From MFAQ01 sp964429015 (lineage in GTDB: Bacteria; Patescibacteriota; Microgenomatia; UBA1400; MFAQ01), in assembly GCA_964429015.1 (NCBI GenBank), contig CAYSAM010000007.1, positions 1-39,675 of the forward strand: a DNA stretch of 39,675 bases, written 5' to 3'. The translations under genes were made by a program, and so were the position numbers. Every line of letters starts with the position of its first letter. Position 1 is the first letter of the stretch. Shown piece by piece: positions 1-7,758 of this stretch. The notes beneath the pieces are model-generated. The model saw only the letters and a list, made by a program, of their open reading frames with translations, ran no database searches and was not told the DNA's origin.

Positions 1-6
1 AACGTA

Positions 7-597
7 TTACAAAGACTTTATCGACAAGGTCTCTTCAGACTCAGTGACAAAATATCTTCTGGCGTCGAGATTTGACATGCAATAACCACCAAAAGTCTTT
101 CGGTGTAGATCCAAACAGCCTTCGATAACAACAATTTTCGGACTATTGTATTCGAGGATTTTCATCTGCAACATTCTCCCCTGAATTCCAAAGTAAACAC
201 GCAAAGTGCTGGAGTCGTTGGGATAGTATTTTAAGCCAGTACAGCAAACGATTTTATCCTGCAAACTCCAAAATCCAATTACTTTGCGTGTATAAGGCAA
301 TGGGTGAAAATTAGAAGAGACAACTCCAGCGGGAGGTGTGTCTTCAAATACTGGTCGATCCGCAATACCATCACGAACCAAAATACGTTTTTCACCGTCA
401 ATTTCAATTTTTCCAGACACCCAACCAAAACTTGGATGAGGATTCTCGATACTAAAACCTTCGCCTTGACCAGTCATATACATTTGGTACAGATTAATCA
501 AGTTTGAACCATAATAAATCGCAGGTCGAATACGAACACCTTCTTCAATTACTAGCCACTCATCCAAAAGTGATTTAAAAAAACGCATTTTTGCCAT
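7..597 (-). CDS. Hypothetical protein, 196 aa
   Basis: I do not recognise this protein. It starts at an ATG preceded by a strong Shine-Dalgarno sequence (GAGGAGG, 4 nt before the ATG), so the start is well supported. It has no signal peptide or membrane segment. The sequence mixes beta-prone hydrophobic stretches with aromatic and Gly/Pro turns, suggesting a globular cytoplasmic protein. It contains four cysteines in its second half (a CC pair, then EGC and GYC) that do not form an obvious zinc site. It lies 9 nt downstream of the membrane protein gene ending at 607, so the two are probably one operon. Function unknown. Confidence 0.75.
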   Translation of the reverse strand: MAKMRFFKSLLDEWLVIEEGVRIRPAIYYGSNLINLYQMYMTGQGEGFSIENPHPSFGWVSGKIEIDGEKRILVRDGIADRPVFEDTPPAGVVSSNFHPLPYTRKVIGFWSLQDKIVCCTGLKYYPNDSSTLRVYFGIQGRMLQMKILEYNSPKIVVIEGCLDLHRKTFGGYCMSNLDARRYFVTESEETLSIKSL

Positions 598-606
598 TCT
601 TCCTCC

Positions 607-939
607 TCAAATCTTTAACAAAGATATCCCAACGATCACATAAGCAATGGCATACAGAGCAAGCAAAGACCCTGCAAAAATTGCCATCGTCAAAAAATAG
701 TTCTTAAAATTTACTTCTAGTCTTGCCCCCAAAAAACTTACGCTTTTAACGAAGTACATGTAAAAAAGCGGTGCAAGCACTAAACAGAATACCAAAATCA
801 TCACCCCCAACCCTAGGTTGCCTACATCATTGCTAATAAACTTTTCCCCCACCTGAACAAAAATAACTGTTAGAAACACAGCAACACCAAGGAAAAAACC
901 TTGAATAACCACTCCTACTTTGTCACTTTTCTGATCCAT
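607..939 (-). CDS. Small integral membrane protein, 110 aa
   Basis: Three hydrophobic segments are visible (about residues 8-27, 44-63 and 82-107), so this is a small polytopic membrane protein of unknown function. The frame is open further upstream, to 981. I chose the ATG at 939 because a GGAGG Shine-Dalgarno sequence precedes it by 5 nt, whereas the upstream start has none. It is followed at short distance by the gene at 7-597 and probably shares its transcript. No conserved family motif recognised. Confidence 0.75.
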   Translation of the reverse strand: MDQKSDKVGVVIQGFFLGVAVFLTVIFVQVGEKFISNDVGNLGLGVMILVFCLVLAPLFYMYFVKSVSFLGARLEVNFKNYFLTMAIFAGSLLALYAIAYVIVGISLLKI

Positions 940-1005
940 TATTCCTCCAAAAATATAGATTAAATTGTCAATGGTGCACAATATAGGCTGTATTTTACCA
1001 CACTT

Positions 1006-1035
1006 TTACCTTGTTACTTGTACCTTGTTACCTTA
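1006..1035. repeat. Short tandem array (TTACYTTG-like units) at the yifB stop
   Basis: About four degenerate 7-8 bp units of the type TTACCTTG / TTACTTG / TACCTTG / TTACCTT lie immediately beside the yifB stop codon (1037-1039). There is no hairpin followed by a T-run here. It is one of several arrays in this window that adjoin gene 3' ends. Confidence 0.6.
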
Positions 1036-1036
1036 T

Positions 1037-2581
1037 TTAAAACACTCTCTCCCGGTATTGAAGTGCCTCACTTAAGTGCGAGGCTAAAATAGCCTTACTC
1101 CCCTCTAGGTCCGCTATTGTTCTCGCCACCTTTAAAATTCTAAAATATCCTCTGGCCGAGAGATCATATTTTTCCATAGCCAGCCTCAGAATCTTTGTTC
1201 CCTCTTCATCCAACTCACAAAACTCCTTGGTTTGTTTGTTCTTCATCTGAGCATTGCAATAAGCCTTGCTGCCTTTAAACCTTTCTCCTTGAATTTCCCG
1301 CGCTCTTACCACTTTTCCCCGAATACTTATAGAGCTTTCGCCTTTTGGCACCACTCCCACAATTTTTTCTGTTTCCACTGCAGGCACTAAAACATGAAGA
1401 TCAATTCTATCCAAAATAGGTCCACTTATCCGCCTTTTATACCTCTCAATTTCTCTTACTGTGCATTTACAATCCTTTTTTGGATCCCCCAAAAACCCAC
1501 AAGGACAAGGGTTAACTGCCGCAATTAGCTGAAAATAGGCGGGGTAGCTCATCCGTCCACCCACTCTCGAGATTTCCACCTTTCCATCCTCCATCGGCTG
1601 GCGCATAGCCTCCAACACACTCCTCGGAAACTCCGCCATCTCATCCAAAAACAACACTCCCAAGTGCGCCAAGCTCACTTCACCAGGCATAGGCTTAGTT
1701 CCCCCACCAATTAAACCTGCCAAGCTTGTAGAGTGATGAGGTGAACGAAAAGGTCTTCTGCGCACAATTGCCTCTCCAGCCTCCATGAGCCCCGAAGCCG
1801 AATAAACCCTAGTAACCTCCATAGACTCCTCCTCGGTCATCGGTGGCAATATTCCAGGCAATGCTCGTGAGAGCATGGTTTTGCCCGATCCTGGTGGCCC
1901 AGACATCAGCATGTTATGCCCGCCAGCAGCAGCAATAGTCAAAGCTCTCTTGGCTAGCTCTTGCCCCACAATCTCACCCATATCAAACTCCGGCATCGCC
2001 ATTTCCACCAAAGTTTTTATCTCTATTGTTTTAAGAGGTACTATTTTTTTCTCAGAAACAAAATGAAAAATTAGCTCTTTTAAGTTTCGCACTGGCATAA
2101 CCTCTACTCCTGGCACCACAGCTGCTTCGTTGGCAGACAAAACAGATAAATAAACTTGTTTAAACTTCTCTTTTTTGGCAAACAAAGACACTAAAAGTGC
2201 TCCCTTGCTATGCCTCAAACTCCCATCCAAACTCAACTCCCCATAATAAATCTCCCCCATCTGTGATCTGTCATCTGTCATCTGAGAACTATCAATATCC
2301 CCATTCGCCACCAATATCCCCAGCGCAATGGCAAGGTCAAAAGCCGAACCCTCTTTGGGCACGTCTGCCGGCGCCAAGTTCACAATTATTTTTTTCTGCG
2401 GAAAATCAAAACCACTATTCACCAAAGCCGTTTTTACCCTCTCTTTAGCCTCGGCAACGGCTTTATCAGCAAGACCCACAATACTAAACCCTGGGAACCC
2501 CTTATCCGCCACATCTACCTCTACCTCCACCAAAAAACTTTCTAGTCCCACACACGCCACACTCATTATTCGTGCTAGCAT
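1037..2581 (-). CDS. comM: YifB/ComM-family Mg-chelatase-like AAA+ ATPase
   Basis: At 514 aa this is full length for the YifB/ComM family, hexameric AAA+ helicases that drive branch migration during integration of transformed DNA (established for ComM of Vibrio and Haemophilus). Visible: the N-terminal ChlI-like domain (about 20-140) with the typical opening (MLARIMSVACVGLESFLVEV); Walker A GPPGSGKT near 229; Walker B VLFLDEMAEF near 310; the NPCPCGF plus CKC cysteine cluster typical of the family; and the C-terminal Mg-chelatase domain from about 400. The start lacks a Shine-Dalgarno sequence but has an extended -10 exactly 6 nt upstream, so the mRNA is probably leaderless. Two repeat arrays touch this gene, one inside it (2263-2290) and one at its stop codon. 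It fits the competence genes dprA, comEA and comEC in this window. Confidence 0.93.
   Translation of the reverse strand: MLARIMSVACVGLESFLVEVEVDVADKGFPGFSIVGLADKAVAEAKERVKTALVNSGFDFPQKKIIVNLAPADVPKEGSAFDLAIALGILVANGDIDSSQMTDDRSQMGEIYYGELSLDGSLRHSKGALLVSLFAKKEKFKQVYLSVLSANEAAVVPGVEVMPVRNLKELIFHFVSEKKIVPLKTIEIKTLVEMAMPEFDMGEIVGQELAKRALTIAAAGGHNMLMSGPPGSGKTMLSRALPGILPPMTEEESMEVTRVYSASGLMEAGEAIVRRRPFRSPHHSTSLAGLIGGGTKPMPGEVSLAHLGVLFLDEMAEFPRSVLEAMRQPMEDGKVEISRVGGRMSYPAYFQLIAAVNPCPCGFLGDPKKDCKCTVREIERYKRRISGPILDRIDLHVLVPAVETEKIVGVVPKGESSISIRGKVVRAREIQGERFKGSKAYCNAQMKNKQTKEFCELDEEGTKILRLAMEKYDLSARGYFRILKVARTIADLEGSKAILASHLSEALQYRERVF
2263..2290 (+). repeat. Heptad array inside yifB (4 units)
   Basis: Four head-to-tail heptamers (GTGATCT, GTCATCT, GTCATCT, GAGAACT) match the GTNAWCY family found at gene ends elsewhere in the window. 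Here they lie inside the yifB coding sequence and encode roughly residues 97-107, a hydrophilic Ser/Gln/Asp-rich insertion in the ChlI-like domain (SQMTDDRSQM). Confidence 0.75.
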
Positions 2582-2587
2582 TAATCA

Positions 2588-2596
2588 ATTAAACCA
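2588..2596 (-). promoter_or_regulatory. Extended -10 of leaderless yifB promoter
   Basis: TGG followed by TTTAAT, then 6 nt (TGATTA), then the yifB ATG. The expected transcription start coincides with the start codon. No good -35 is visible. Confidence 0.6.
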
Positions 2597-2643
2597 TAAA
2601 AATAAAATACAAATACCTAAATCAACCACAATAAATTCAAACA

Positions 2644-2652
2644 TGCTAAAAT
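2644..2652 (+). promoter_or_regulatory. Extended -10 for the 2698 gene
   Basis: TGC then TAAAAT, giving a leader of about 40 nt that carries the AAAGGAG Shine-Dalgarno sequence of the 2698 gene. No clear -35. Confidence 0.45.
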
Positions 2653-2697
2653 CACCCAGCTTTCACAAGCCACTTTTTTACATTCAAAGGAGTTTTT

Positions 2698-2958
2698 ATG
2701 TCCCCCAATTTTGATATTGATGTATTCATCACCGTCTTTATTGTAGTTGCAGTTGGAATCATTAGCGATTTAAGATCAAAAAAACCAATTTTCACAAAAG
2801 ACCATATTGTCGATTGGTCAACACTTGTCGTTGCGTTACTGTGGAACACATTCGGCGGTCTTTCCTTTACCATTATTTTAGGTCTTATTGTAACAGTAGG
2901 TCTAGCTCGCACGATCGCGGGATATATTTTTGAACAAGTAACAAAGGCAAAAAACTGA
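2698..2958 (+). CDS. Small membrane protein, 86 aa
   Basis: Two hydrophobic segments (about residues 7-23 and 42-72) flank a basic, charged loop (RSKKPIFTKDH). This is probably a small inner-membrane protein of unknown function. The ATG is preceded by AAAGGAG at 6 nt spacing. The gene stands alone: its promoter lies in the region divergent from yifB, and an intrinsic terminator follows the stop by 8 nt. The protein on the opposite strand of this segment is a shadow and was rejected. Confidence 0.75.
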   Translation: MSPNFDIDVFITVFIVVAVGIISDLRSKKPIFTKDHIVDWSTLVVALLWNTFGGLSFTIILGLIVTVGLARTIAGYIFEQVTKAKN

Positions 2959-2966
2959 TCTCACAC

Positions 2967-2989
2967 ACCCGCGAAAAGCGGGTTTTTTA
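2967..2989 (+). terminator. Intrinsic terminator after 2698 gene
   Basis: CCCGC / GCGGG stem with a GAAAA loop, followed by a run of six T. Confidence 0.85.
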
Positions 2990-3016
2990 TGTATCGATTA
3001 CACACATCCTATATAC

Positions 3017-3045
3017 TTGCAAACCAGGCACAATAGTGCTACAAT
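3017..3045 (+). promoter_or_regulatory. Sigma70-type promoter of the histidine phosphatase gene
   Basis: TTGCAA at 3017-3022, a 17 bp spacer and TACAAT at 3040-3045. The predicted leader is about 37 nt and contains a GGAGG Shine-Dalgarno sequence. Confidence 0.75.
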
Positions 3046-3088
3046 AAACCCCTTGAACGTTTACTAAATAAAAACAAATGGAGGCACC

Positions 3089-3748
3089 ATGATTACAAGG
3101 ATTGTCCTTGTTCGTCATGGTAATGCCATGACATCTGAGGAAGAGGCAGAAACAGTATATCGACAAAGCAAAGAAAGTCCATTAACAAACTTTGGCAAAC
3201 TACAAGCAGAAGCTGTGGCAAAATCAGTAAGTTTGTATAAAACCGAAGTTCTCTTTTGCAGTCAATACTTAAGAGCTATAAAAACTGCCGAAATAATCAC
3301 AAAATACCACCCACAACTTTTTATAAATACCGACGGCTTATTAAACGAGCTAGTGAGGGTGGTTGATGGCGTAGATATATACAGTGAATTAAACCAAGAA
3401 TACAGAGAGTGGCGTGGAAAAATGCTTGGCAGTGCAAACATTCACGACAAATTTCACCCAAGTGACCAATCTTTGTATGAAAAATTGAAAGACACACTGA
3501 AAGCTATACAAAACGTTGTTAAAAAATGCACAGGTCAAAAAATTGCCATCATAGGTCATAGCCAAGTCTTTGCACTGTTCCTTGCCTATATTGACATGAT
3601 CAACAACCGTAACAGTTCTCCTGCTGCCTTAGTTTATTACTTCAATAAACGTTTCATGGATAACGGAGCTATCACTACTGTTGAATATGACGACAAAAAA
3701 AAGAAATGGACAATTGTACGTTTTAATGACAATCGCCACTTACCTTAA
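3089..3748 (+). CDS. Histidine phosphatase superfamily (phosphoglycerate-mutase-like) protein
   Basis: The protein of 219 aa opens with the RHG phosphohistidine motif (IVLVRHGNAM, catalytic His near residue 10). Other superfamily marks follow: SPLTNFGKLQAEAVA, then FCSQYLRAIKTAEII (the conserved S-x-x-x-R-A-x-x-T-A element) and IAIIGHSQV with the second catalytic His near 155. The family covers broad-specificity phosphatases and cofactor-dependent mutases; the substrate cannot be told from sequence. It has its own promoter, Shine-Dalgarno sequence and terminator, so it is a single-gene unit. Confidence 0.9.
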   Translation: MITRIVLVRHGNAMTSEEEAETVYRQSKESPLTNFGKLQAEAVAKSVSLYKTEVLFCSQYLRAIKTAEIITKYHPQLFINTDGLLNELVRVVDGVDIYSELNQEYREWRGKMLGSANIHDKFHPSDQSLYEKLKDTLKAIQNVVKKCTGQKIAIIGHSQVFALFLAYIDMINNRNSSPAALVYYFNKRFMDNGAITTVEYDDKKKKWTIVRFNDNRHLP

Positions 3749-3749
3749 G

Positions 3750-3773
3750 TCCCGCAATGATGCGGGATTTTTT
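3750..3773 (+). terminator. Intrinsic terminator after histidine phosphatase
   Basis: TCCCGCA / TGCGGGA stem with an ATGA loop, followed by six T. Confidence 0.9.
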
Positions 3774-3794
3774 ATATAAAGTTGACACAATATC

Positions 3795-3826
3795 TTGAGT
3801 TTTTGAGTTCTTGATTTTTTGATTTT
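3795..3826. repeat. Octamer array abutting the dprA stop
   Basis: Four consecutive octamers (TTGAGTTT, TTGAGTTC, TTGATTTT, TTGATTTT) run up to the dprA stop codon (3826-3828 on the minus strand). Same placement as the heptad arrays, different unit. Confidence 0.7.
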
Positions 3827-4689
3827 TAAACCCTCCAATATTTTCCACCTCTCTCCTCCACCAACCCTCTCAAGCTTAAATTTGTTACTTTCACCAACAC
3901 TTCATTTATTGGTATTCGCAAAATCCGCGCTAGCTCATCTACACTTTTTGGCTCATCCATCAAAATCTCCAACACCGGATCCGCTGAAGACCTACCATCT
4001 ACGATCAACGATCTAAAACCTAACGACATCTGTCCCACTCCCAACCCCATCTCTCTCAAAACATCCTCCGCACTAGTCACCATTTTTGCCTGCCCTTTTT
4101 TTATTAAATTATTTGTCCCCTCTGCCACCCTACTGGTTATTGGTCCCGGAACCGCCATCAAAAGTTTGTCAAAGTTTTTTGTCAACTTTGCCGTTATCAT
4201 ACTGCCACTTTTTTCTGCCCCTTCTATTACCAAAACAGCATCAACAAGACCCACCACAATTCTATTTCTCTGGGGAAACTTCCACAATTCAGGTATCGAT
4301 TCACCCTCATATTCTGACAATATCAATCCATCTTTTTCTAATATTTTTTCATACATTTCAGAATCACTATCTGAAACTTTCCAGTCTATTCCCCAACCCA
4401 AAACCGCAATTGTTTTACCCCCATTCCTCAAACACTCACCATGAGCTTTTTGATCCACACCATACATAAAGCCAGAAACTATAATAACTCCTTCGTCAAT
4501 AAATTTTGACATCCATTTTTCAATTATTCTGCCACCATACTCTGTAATTCTTCTCGTCCCCACTATTGCCAGCTTTGGATTTTTACTAATTGCAAGATCA
4601 AGGTTCCCTTTGTAATAAATATTTTTTATTGCTGGTTTAACAGTATTTAGACCATCACTCCACAACTCCTTTTCCAAAATCTTATACAT
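3826..4689 (-). CDS. dprA: DNA-processing protein DprA
   Basis: The 287-aa protein carries the DprA Rossmann fold that binds incoming single-stranded DNA and loads RecA during transformation. Visible motifs: VGTRRITEYG (about 43-52), SGFMYGVDQKAH (about 72-84, the S-G-x-x-x-G-x-D loop), PQRNRIVVGLVDAVLVIEG (about 137-156) and the following ITAKLT. The C-terminal 60 residues look like the winged-helix (DprA_WH) domain. It is shorter than enterobacterial DprA because the N-terminal SAM-like domain is missing, which is common in many phyla. It starts 5 nt after the toxin stop, making an antitoxin-toxin-dprA operon. A four-unit heptad array (3992-4019) lies inside the linker before the winged helix. 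Confidence 0.92.
   Translation of the reverse strand: MYKILEKELWSDGLNTVKPAIKNIYYKGNLDLAISKNPKLAIVGTRRITEYGGRIIEKWMSKFIDEGVIIVSGFMYGVDQKAHGECLRNGGKTIAVLGWGIDWKVSDSDSEMYEKILEKDGLILSEYEGESIPELWKFPQRNRIVVGLVDAVLVIEGAEKSGSMITAKLTKNFDKLLMAVPGPITSRVAEGTNNLIKKGQAKMVTSAEDVLREMGLGVGQMSLGFRSLIVDGRSSADPVLEILMDEPKSVDELARILRIPINEVLVKVTNLSLRGLVEERGGKYWRV
3992..4019 (+). repeat. Heptad array (CTACGAT type) inside dprA
   Basis: Four 7-mers (CTACCAT, CTACGAT, CAACGAT, CTAAAAC) encode part of the DprA linker (RSLIVDGRS). The same unit occurs as an intergenic array at 38078-38105. Confidence 0.6.
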
Positions 4690-4694
4690 ACTGT

Positions 4695-4970
4695 TTAATT
4701 TCTTTTTCTATAAACTTCATTGTGCGTACCCATATCTACAAAATATGCCTCATCATCTATCCACACAAATATTAGTCGATAACCCATTCCAACAGATAAA
4801 CTCCAAGAATTTTTCATGGTTCCACTCAATTTATGAAGTCGCAAAGAAGCATGTCTAGGATTTTCTCTAAAAACCCCAAGCGCCAAATCTATTTTTTTGA
4901 ACAAAAGACTATTTGATTTTCTTATTTTTCCAAGTTTTTTTATGAGATCTTCTTCAAATCTTATTTTCAT
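4695..4970 (-). CDS. RelE/ParE-superfamily toxin
   Basis: The 91-aa basic protein has the small alpha/beta fold pattern of type II toxins: two N-terminal helices, SLRLHKLSG, WSLSVGMGYRLIF and a terminal beta strand ending DMGTHNEVY. RelE/YafQ-like members cleave mRNA on the ribosome; ParE-like members target gyrase, and the two cannot be separated here. Its ATG overlaps the antitoxin stop by 4 nt, and dprA follows 5 nt after its own stop. It resembles the toxin at 38997-39257 (shared SLRLHK and G-x-H-x-EVY). Confidence 0.85.
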   Translation of the reverse strand: MKIRFEEDLIKKLGKIRKSNSLLFKKIDLALGVFRENPRHASLRLHKLSGTMKNSWSLSVGMGYRLIFVWIDDEAYFVDMGTHNEVYRKRN

Positions 4971-5227
4971 TTTGCATTAGCAAAATAATCTTCCAAACTA
5001 GTATTAATTTGCACCGAACCTTTTTTGTTTTTCAAAGCTTTTTTATATATTTTTTCAACTCTCTCACTCGCTTTATAAATCGGATACTCTTTATCTTCAA
5101 TATCCTTAGCAATGAGATGTTTAATGTAAGCACTCGCCGTCATACCAAATTTGCTTGCTCTTGTGTCAACATGAACCTTCATCGGCAAAGGCAAATTAAG
5201 TTTCAACTGCGATTGTATTATTTCCAT
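4967..5227 (-). CDS. RelB/DinJ-like antitoxin
   Basis: The 86-aa protein has an N-terminal ribbon-helix-helix pattern (QLKLNLPLPMKVHVDTRASK, then MTASAYIKHLIAKDI), as in RelB/DinJ antitoxins. The charged C-terminal half would wrap the toxin. The frame is open six codons further upstream. I chose the ATG at 5227 because TATAAT lies exactly 6 nt before it, so transcription should begin at this codon. It overlaps the toxin gene by 4 nt. The ribbon-helix-helix domain would be expected to bind and repress its own promoter. Confidence 0.82.
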   Translation of the reverse strand: MEIIQSQLKLNLPLPMKVHVDTRASKFGMTASAYIKHLIAKDIEDKEYPIYKASERVEKIYKKALKNKKGSVQINTSLEDYFANAK

Positions 5228-5233
5228 GAACCT

Positions 5234-5239
5234 ATTATA
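5234..5239 (-). promoter_or_regulatory. -10 of leaderless antitoxin-toxin-dprA operon
   Basis: TATAAT then AGGTTC then ATG: a perfect -10 hexamer 6 nt from the start codon. No convincing -35. Confidence 0.65.
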
Positions 5240-5301
5240 CACCAAAAGTGGGACCTTTTTGTAATCACAAAAAATACTTGCTACTTATACCATTTACCTT
5301 G

Positions 5302-5307
5302 TAAAAT
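5302..5307 (+). promoter_or_regulatory. -10 of leaderless 5314 gene
   Basis: TAAAAT, 6 nt, then the GTG start at 5314. Divergent from the antitoxin promoter, with the two predicted start points about 87 bp apart. Confidence 0.6.
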
Positions 5308-5313
5308 GCTTTT

Positions 5314-5814
5314 GTGACTATCGAGTTTACCAACGCTACACCAACCAAAAACAATAATGGTCTTTCTGCTGCACTTCTAGTGGTTTCTTGCCTCTTCTTT
5401 TTTGTCCCCTTAACCTTAATTGTTTTAGGCTACTACACCAGTCTTCCTACAGGCACTCTAGTTTCACCCATACCTCAAGGAATAATTTCCAATAACTCTT
5501 CAGACAATTTACCAAGTAATGAATCTAGCAAAATTCGACCTATTATTGCCGCCCCCGAAGTCGGTGTTGCTTCCAAGTCTGCCGAAACTTCCTCCAACGC
5601 TACGCAAAAAACCATAACCCTTATCGCCAACCAGCAAGAGGCAACCATCACTGACCCTGAAATTTTAGAAACTAGCCAAATATATCTGGTAAACAAAACC
5701 GAAGATAAATCTCTTTACACCATTAAGAGTAAATCAGCGGGTAGTTTTACAATCTCCGCAAACAGTATTTCCAACACCGATCGCACCATTGACTACCAAA
5801 TCGTCAACCCCTAA
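5314..5814 (+). CDS. Membrane-anchored Thr/Ser-rich protein, 166 aa
   Basis: One strong hydrophobic segment (about residues 19-43) follows a short polar N-terminus. The rest is Ser/Thr/Asn-rich and probably outside the cell: a low-complexity stretch to about 105, then a small beta-rich region. No family recognised. The GTG start is supported by TAAAAT 6 nt upstream (leaderless). The stop codon lies inside the -10 hexamer of the next gene, so the two genes are adjacent but the second has its own promoter. It may serve the same envelope process as the O-antigen-ligase-like neighbour; this is inference from position only. Confidence 0.7.
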   Translation: MTIEFTNATPTKNNNGLSAALLVVSCLFFFVPLTLIVLGYYTSLPTGTLVSPIPQGIISNNSSDNLPSNESSKIRPIIAAPEVGVASKSAETSSNATQKTITLIANQQEATITDPEILETSQIYLVNKTEDKSLYTIKSKSAGSFTISANSISNTDRTIDYQIVNP

Positions 5815-5817
5815 AAT
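5812..5817 (+). promoter_or_regulatory. -10 of leaderless 5824 gene, overlapping a stop codon
   Basis: TAAAAT then GATTCA then ATG. The first three bases of the hexamer are the TAA stop of the upstream gene. Confidence 0.6.
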
Positions 5818-5823
5818 GATTCA

Positions 5824-7725
5824 ATGCGTAGTGCAATTGAAAAAACAAGTCTTTTAATTCTTCAAAATATTTCAGCCATTGCCTTTCTCCTTATTCCTCT
5901 TTTTTTTCTAACTAGCACTGTAAACTACTTTACTTTCAACAAGTTTTATCTCCTTGTTCTTCTTGCCACCATCTCACTATTTTTTTGGTGCCTTCACAAT
6001 ATCGCAAACAAAAAAATAAACCTCACTATTTCACCCACACTCACTGGACTTTTTTTCTTAGTCCTTATCCACCTTGCTTCTTCTTTTTTTGTTAGCCCCA
6101 CCAAAGTCCTCAGTTTAACCGGGCTAACTACTCTCTTTGGCGCTTTATTTTTCTTCGTTCTAGCAACTACTTCTGTAAAAAACAATCTCAATTCTCTACA
6201 ACGTCAAATTTCAGCCTTGCTTATTTCTCTTGCCTTTCTTAGCTTTTTTACTCTACTTCACTATTTTGGCCTCACCAAATATCTCCTTGGATCCAATCTT
6301 ACCCAAAGCGCCTATTTCAATCTTACTGGTGGCATTGTTCCCGCCCTTACTTTTTCTTTACCTTTGCTTTTTGGAACTCTTGTTTATCTTTATTACTCCG
6401 AAAAAACTACCACCAAAATTACCCTGTTTGCTCTCTCTGCTCTTGTCACCGCGGCTACTATAATTAACATCAGCCTTCTCCTTCCCAAAAACGGTATTAA
6501 CCCCACCATAGCCCTTCCTCTCAAGGCCAGCTGGTCTATAGCTCTCGACATTTTCAAAAACCCCCTTACAGCAGCACTAGGTACCGGACCAGAAACCTAT
6601 CTTTCTACTTTTACCAAACTTCGACCTGTTTATTTAAATCAAAATCCTTCTCTGTGGAACATTCGCTTTAGCGAATCCGGTTCTTTCTTCTTAACTTTAA
6701 TAACCACTACCGGCTTGCTTGGTGGCTTGACCTTTTTATATCTTTTCACCAAAAACCTAAGCCTTGCTCTTCGCACCCTTTCCACCGAAAACCACAAAGG
6801 TCAAAAGTATTTTTTAATCAGTTCCCTTTTTGGTTTTTTAATTGTTAGTTTATTTACTCCATTTGGTCTAGTCAGTGTTGTCACCACCGTTTTACTCCTT
6901 GGCACTCTCATTGGTTATTTTAAAATCCAAGATGTCAATTTTATAAAACAACTCCACTTTAATATTTACGATGAAAAACTCCAGAACACCAATCTTTTTT
7001 TGGTCTTACCCATCTCAGTTCTTGTTGTTTCGATTGTAATTTCTTCTATTTATTGGGTTTATGGTATTCGCTTTTACCAAGCCACTGTATTTTTGAATCA
7101 AGCCAAAAACAAAAGCAATTCCGATCTTCTTGGCTCCTTTCTCAAACAGCAACAAGCTCAAAAATTAAACCCTTACGACCCCACCTATCACCTAGTTCTC
7201 TCCCAAACCTACCAGCAAGTTGCCTATTTTTACCTGACCAAACAAAATCCAACCGACGATGACAAAAAAAACGCCTTAGAAACTATGCAGCGTAGTATCG
7301 ATGCGGCTCGCCTAGCGGCGCAAAAGGATCCCCAAAGTGTTCTTGTCTGGGAAAACTTAGCCAACATCTACCAAACTTACATTGGCGCTGCACAAGGTTC
7401 TGGTGACCTGGCCATATCCCATCTTGCCAAGGCTATAACTTTGGACCCCACTAACCCCAAACTAAGACTTCAAATGGGAATTCTTTACTACAACCTCAAG
7501 GACAAAGAACAAGCCATTAAACTCATCAACCAAGCTATAGAGTTAAAAACAAACTGGGATGTTCCTTATTTAAATCTATACAAAATCTACCTAGATGGAA
7601 ACGATCTCCAAAAAGCCCAAGTTGTGCTCAAAAAAGCCGTCGAACTAACCAGCACAACTTCCGAAAATTACGAAAAACTTCAACAAGAGCTCGTTTCCCT
7701 CACCGAAAAGCTAAGTAAAAAATAA
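5824..7725 (+). CDS. O-antigen ligase/polymerase-like membrane protein with C-terminal TPR domain
   Basis: The protein has 633 aa. The first ~415 residues hold about ten to twelve hydrophobic segments. The region near 255-305 (GTGPETYLSTFTKLRP, then SESGSFFLTLITTTGLLGG) matches the periplasmic-loop and following-helix pattern of the Wzy_C family (O-antigen ligases WaaL, Wzy polymerases and PglL-type O-oligosaccharyltransferases). The C-terminal part (about 435-630) has tetratricopeptide-like helix pairs (ALDPTNPKLRLQMGILYYNLKD and similar). The catalytic His common in ligases is not obvious. Likely role: transferring or polymerising surface glycans, possibly onto surface proteins. Leaderless start (TAAAAT, 6 nt). 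Confidence 0.8.
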   Translation: MRSAIEKTSLLILQNISAIAFLLIPLFFLTSTVNYFTFNKFYLLVLLATISLFFWCLHNIANKKINLTISPTLTGLFFLVLIHLASSFFVSPTKVLSLTGLTTLFGALFFFVLATTSVKNNLNSLQRQISALLISLAFLSFFTLLHYFGLTKYLLGSNLTQSAYFNLTGGIVPALTFSLPLLFGTLVYLYYSEKTTTKITLFALSALVTAATIINISLLLPKNGINPTIALPLKASWSIALDIFKNPLTAALGTGPETYLSTFTKLRPVYLNQNPSLWNIRFSESGSFFLTLITTTGLLGGLTFLYLFTKNLSLALRTLSTENHKGQKYFLISSLFGFLIVSLFTPFGLVSVVTTVLLLGTLIGYFKIQDVNFIKQLHFNIYDEKLQNTNLFLVLPISVLVVSIVISSIYWVYGIRFYQATVFLNQAKNKSNSDLLGSFLKQQQAQKLNPYDPTYHLVLSQTYQQVAYFYLTKQNPTDDDKKNALETMQRSIDAARLAAQKDPQSVLVWENLANIYQTYIGAAQGSGDLAISHLAKAITLDPTNPKLRLQMGILYYNLKDKEQAIKLINQAIELKTNWDVPYLNLYKIYLDGNDLQKAQVVLKKAVELTSTTSENYEKLQQELVSLTEKLSKK

Positions 7726-7736
7726 ACCTCAAATAA

Positions 7737-7758
7737 GTGGACCCTATCGGACTCGAAC
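7737..7758 (-). repeat. 22-bp inverted repeat, left copy (tRNA-Ala 3' end)
   Basis: This covers the last 21 nt of the tRNA-Ala(GGC) gene (T-loop, 3' T-stem strand, acceptor strand) plus one flanking base. It is identical, in inverted orientation, to 8537-8558. Confidence 0.9.

Noticed and set aside
966..985. TTGACA plus TATATT near 966-985 as promoter for the 939 gene
   Set aside because: The two elements on the minus strand are in the wrong order and spacing for one promoter.
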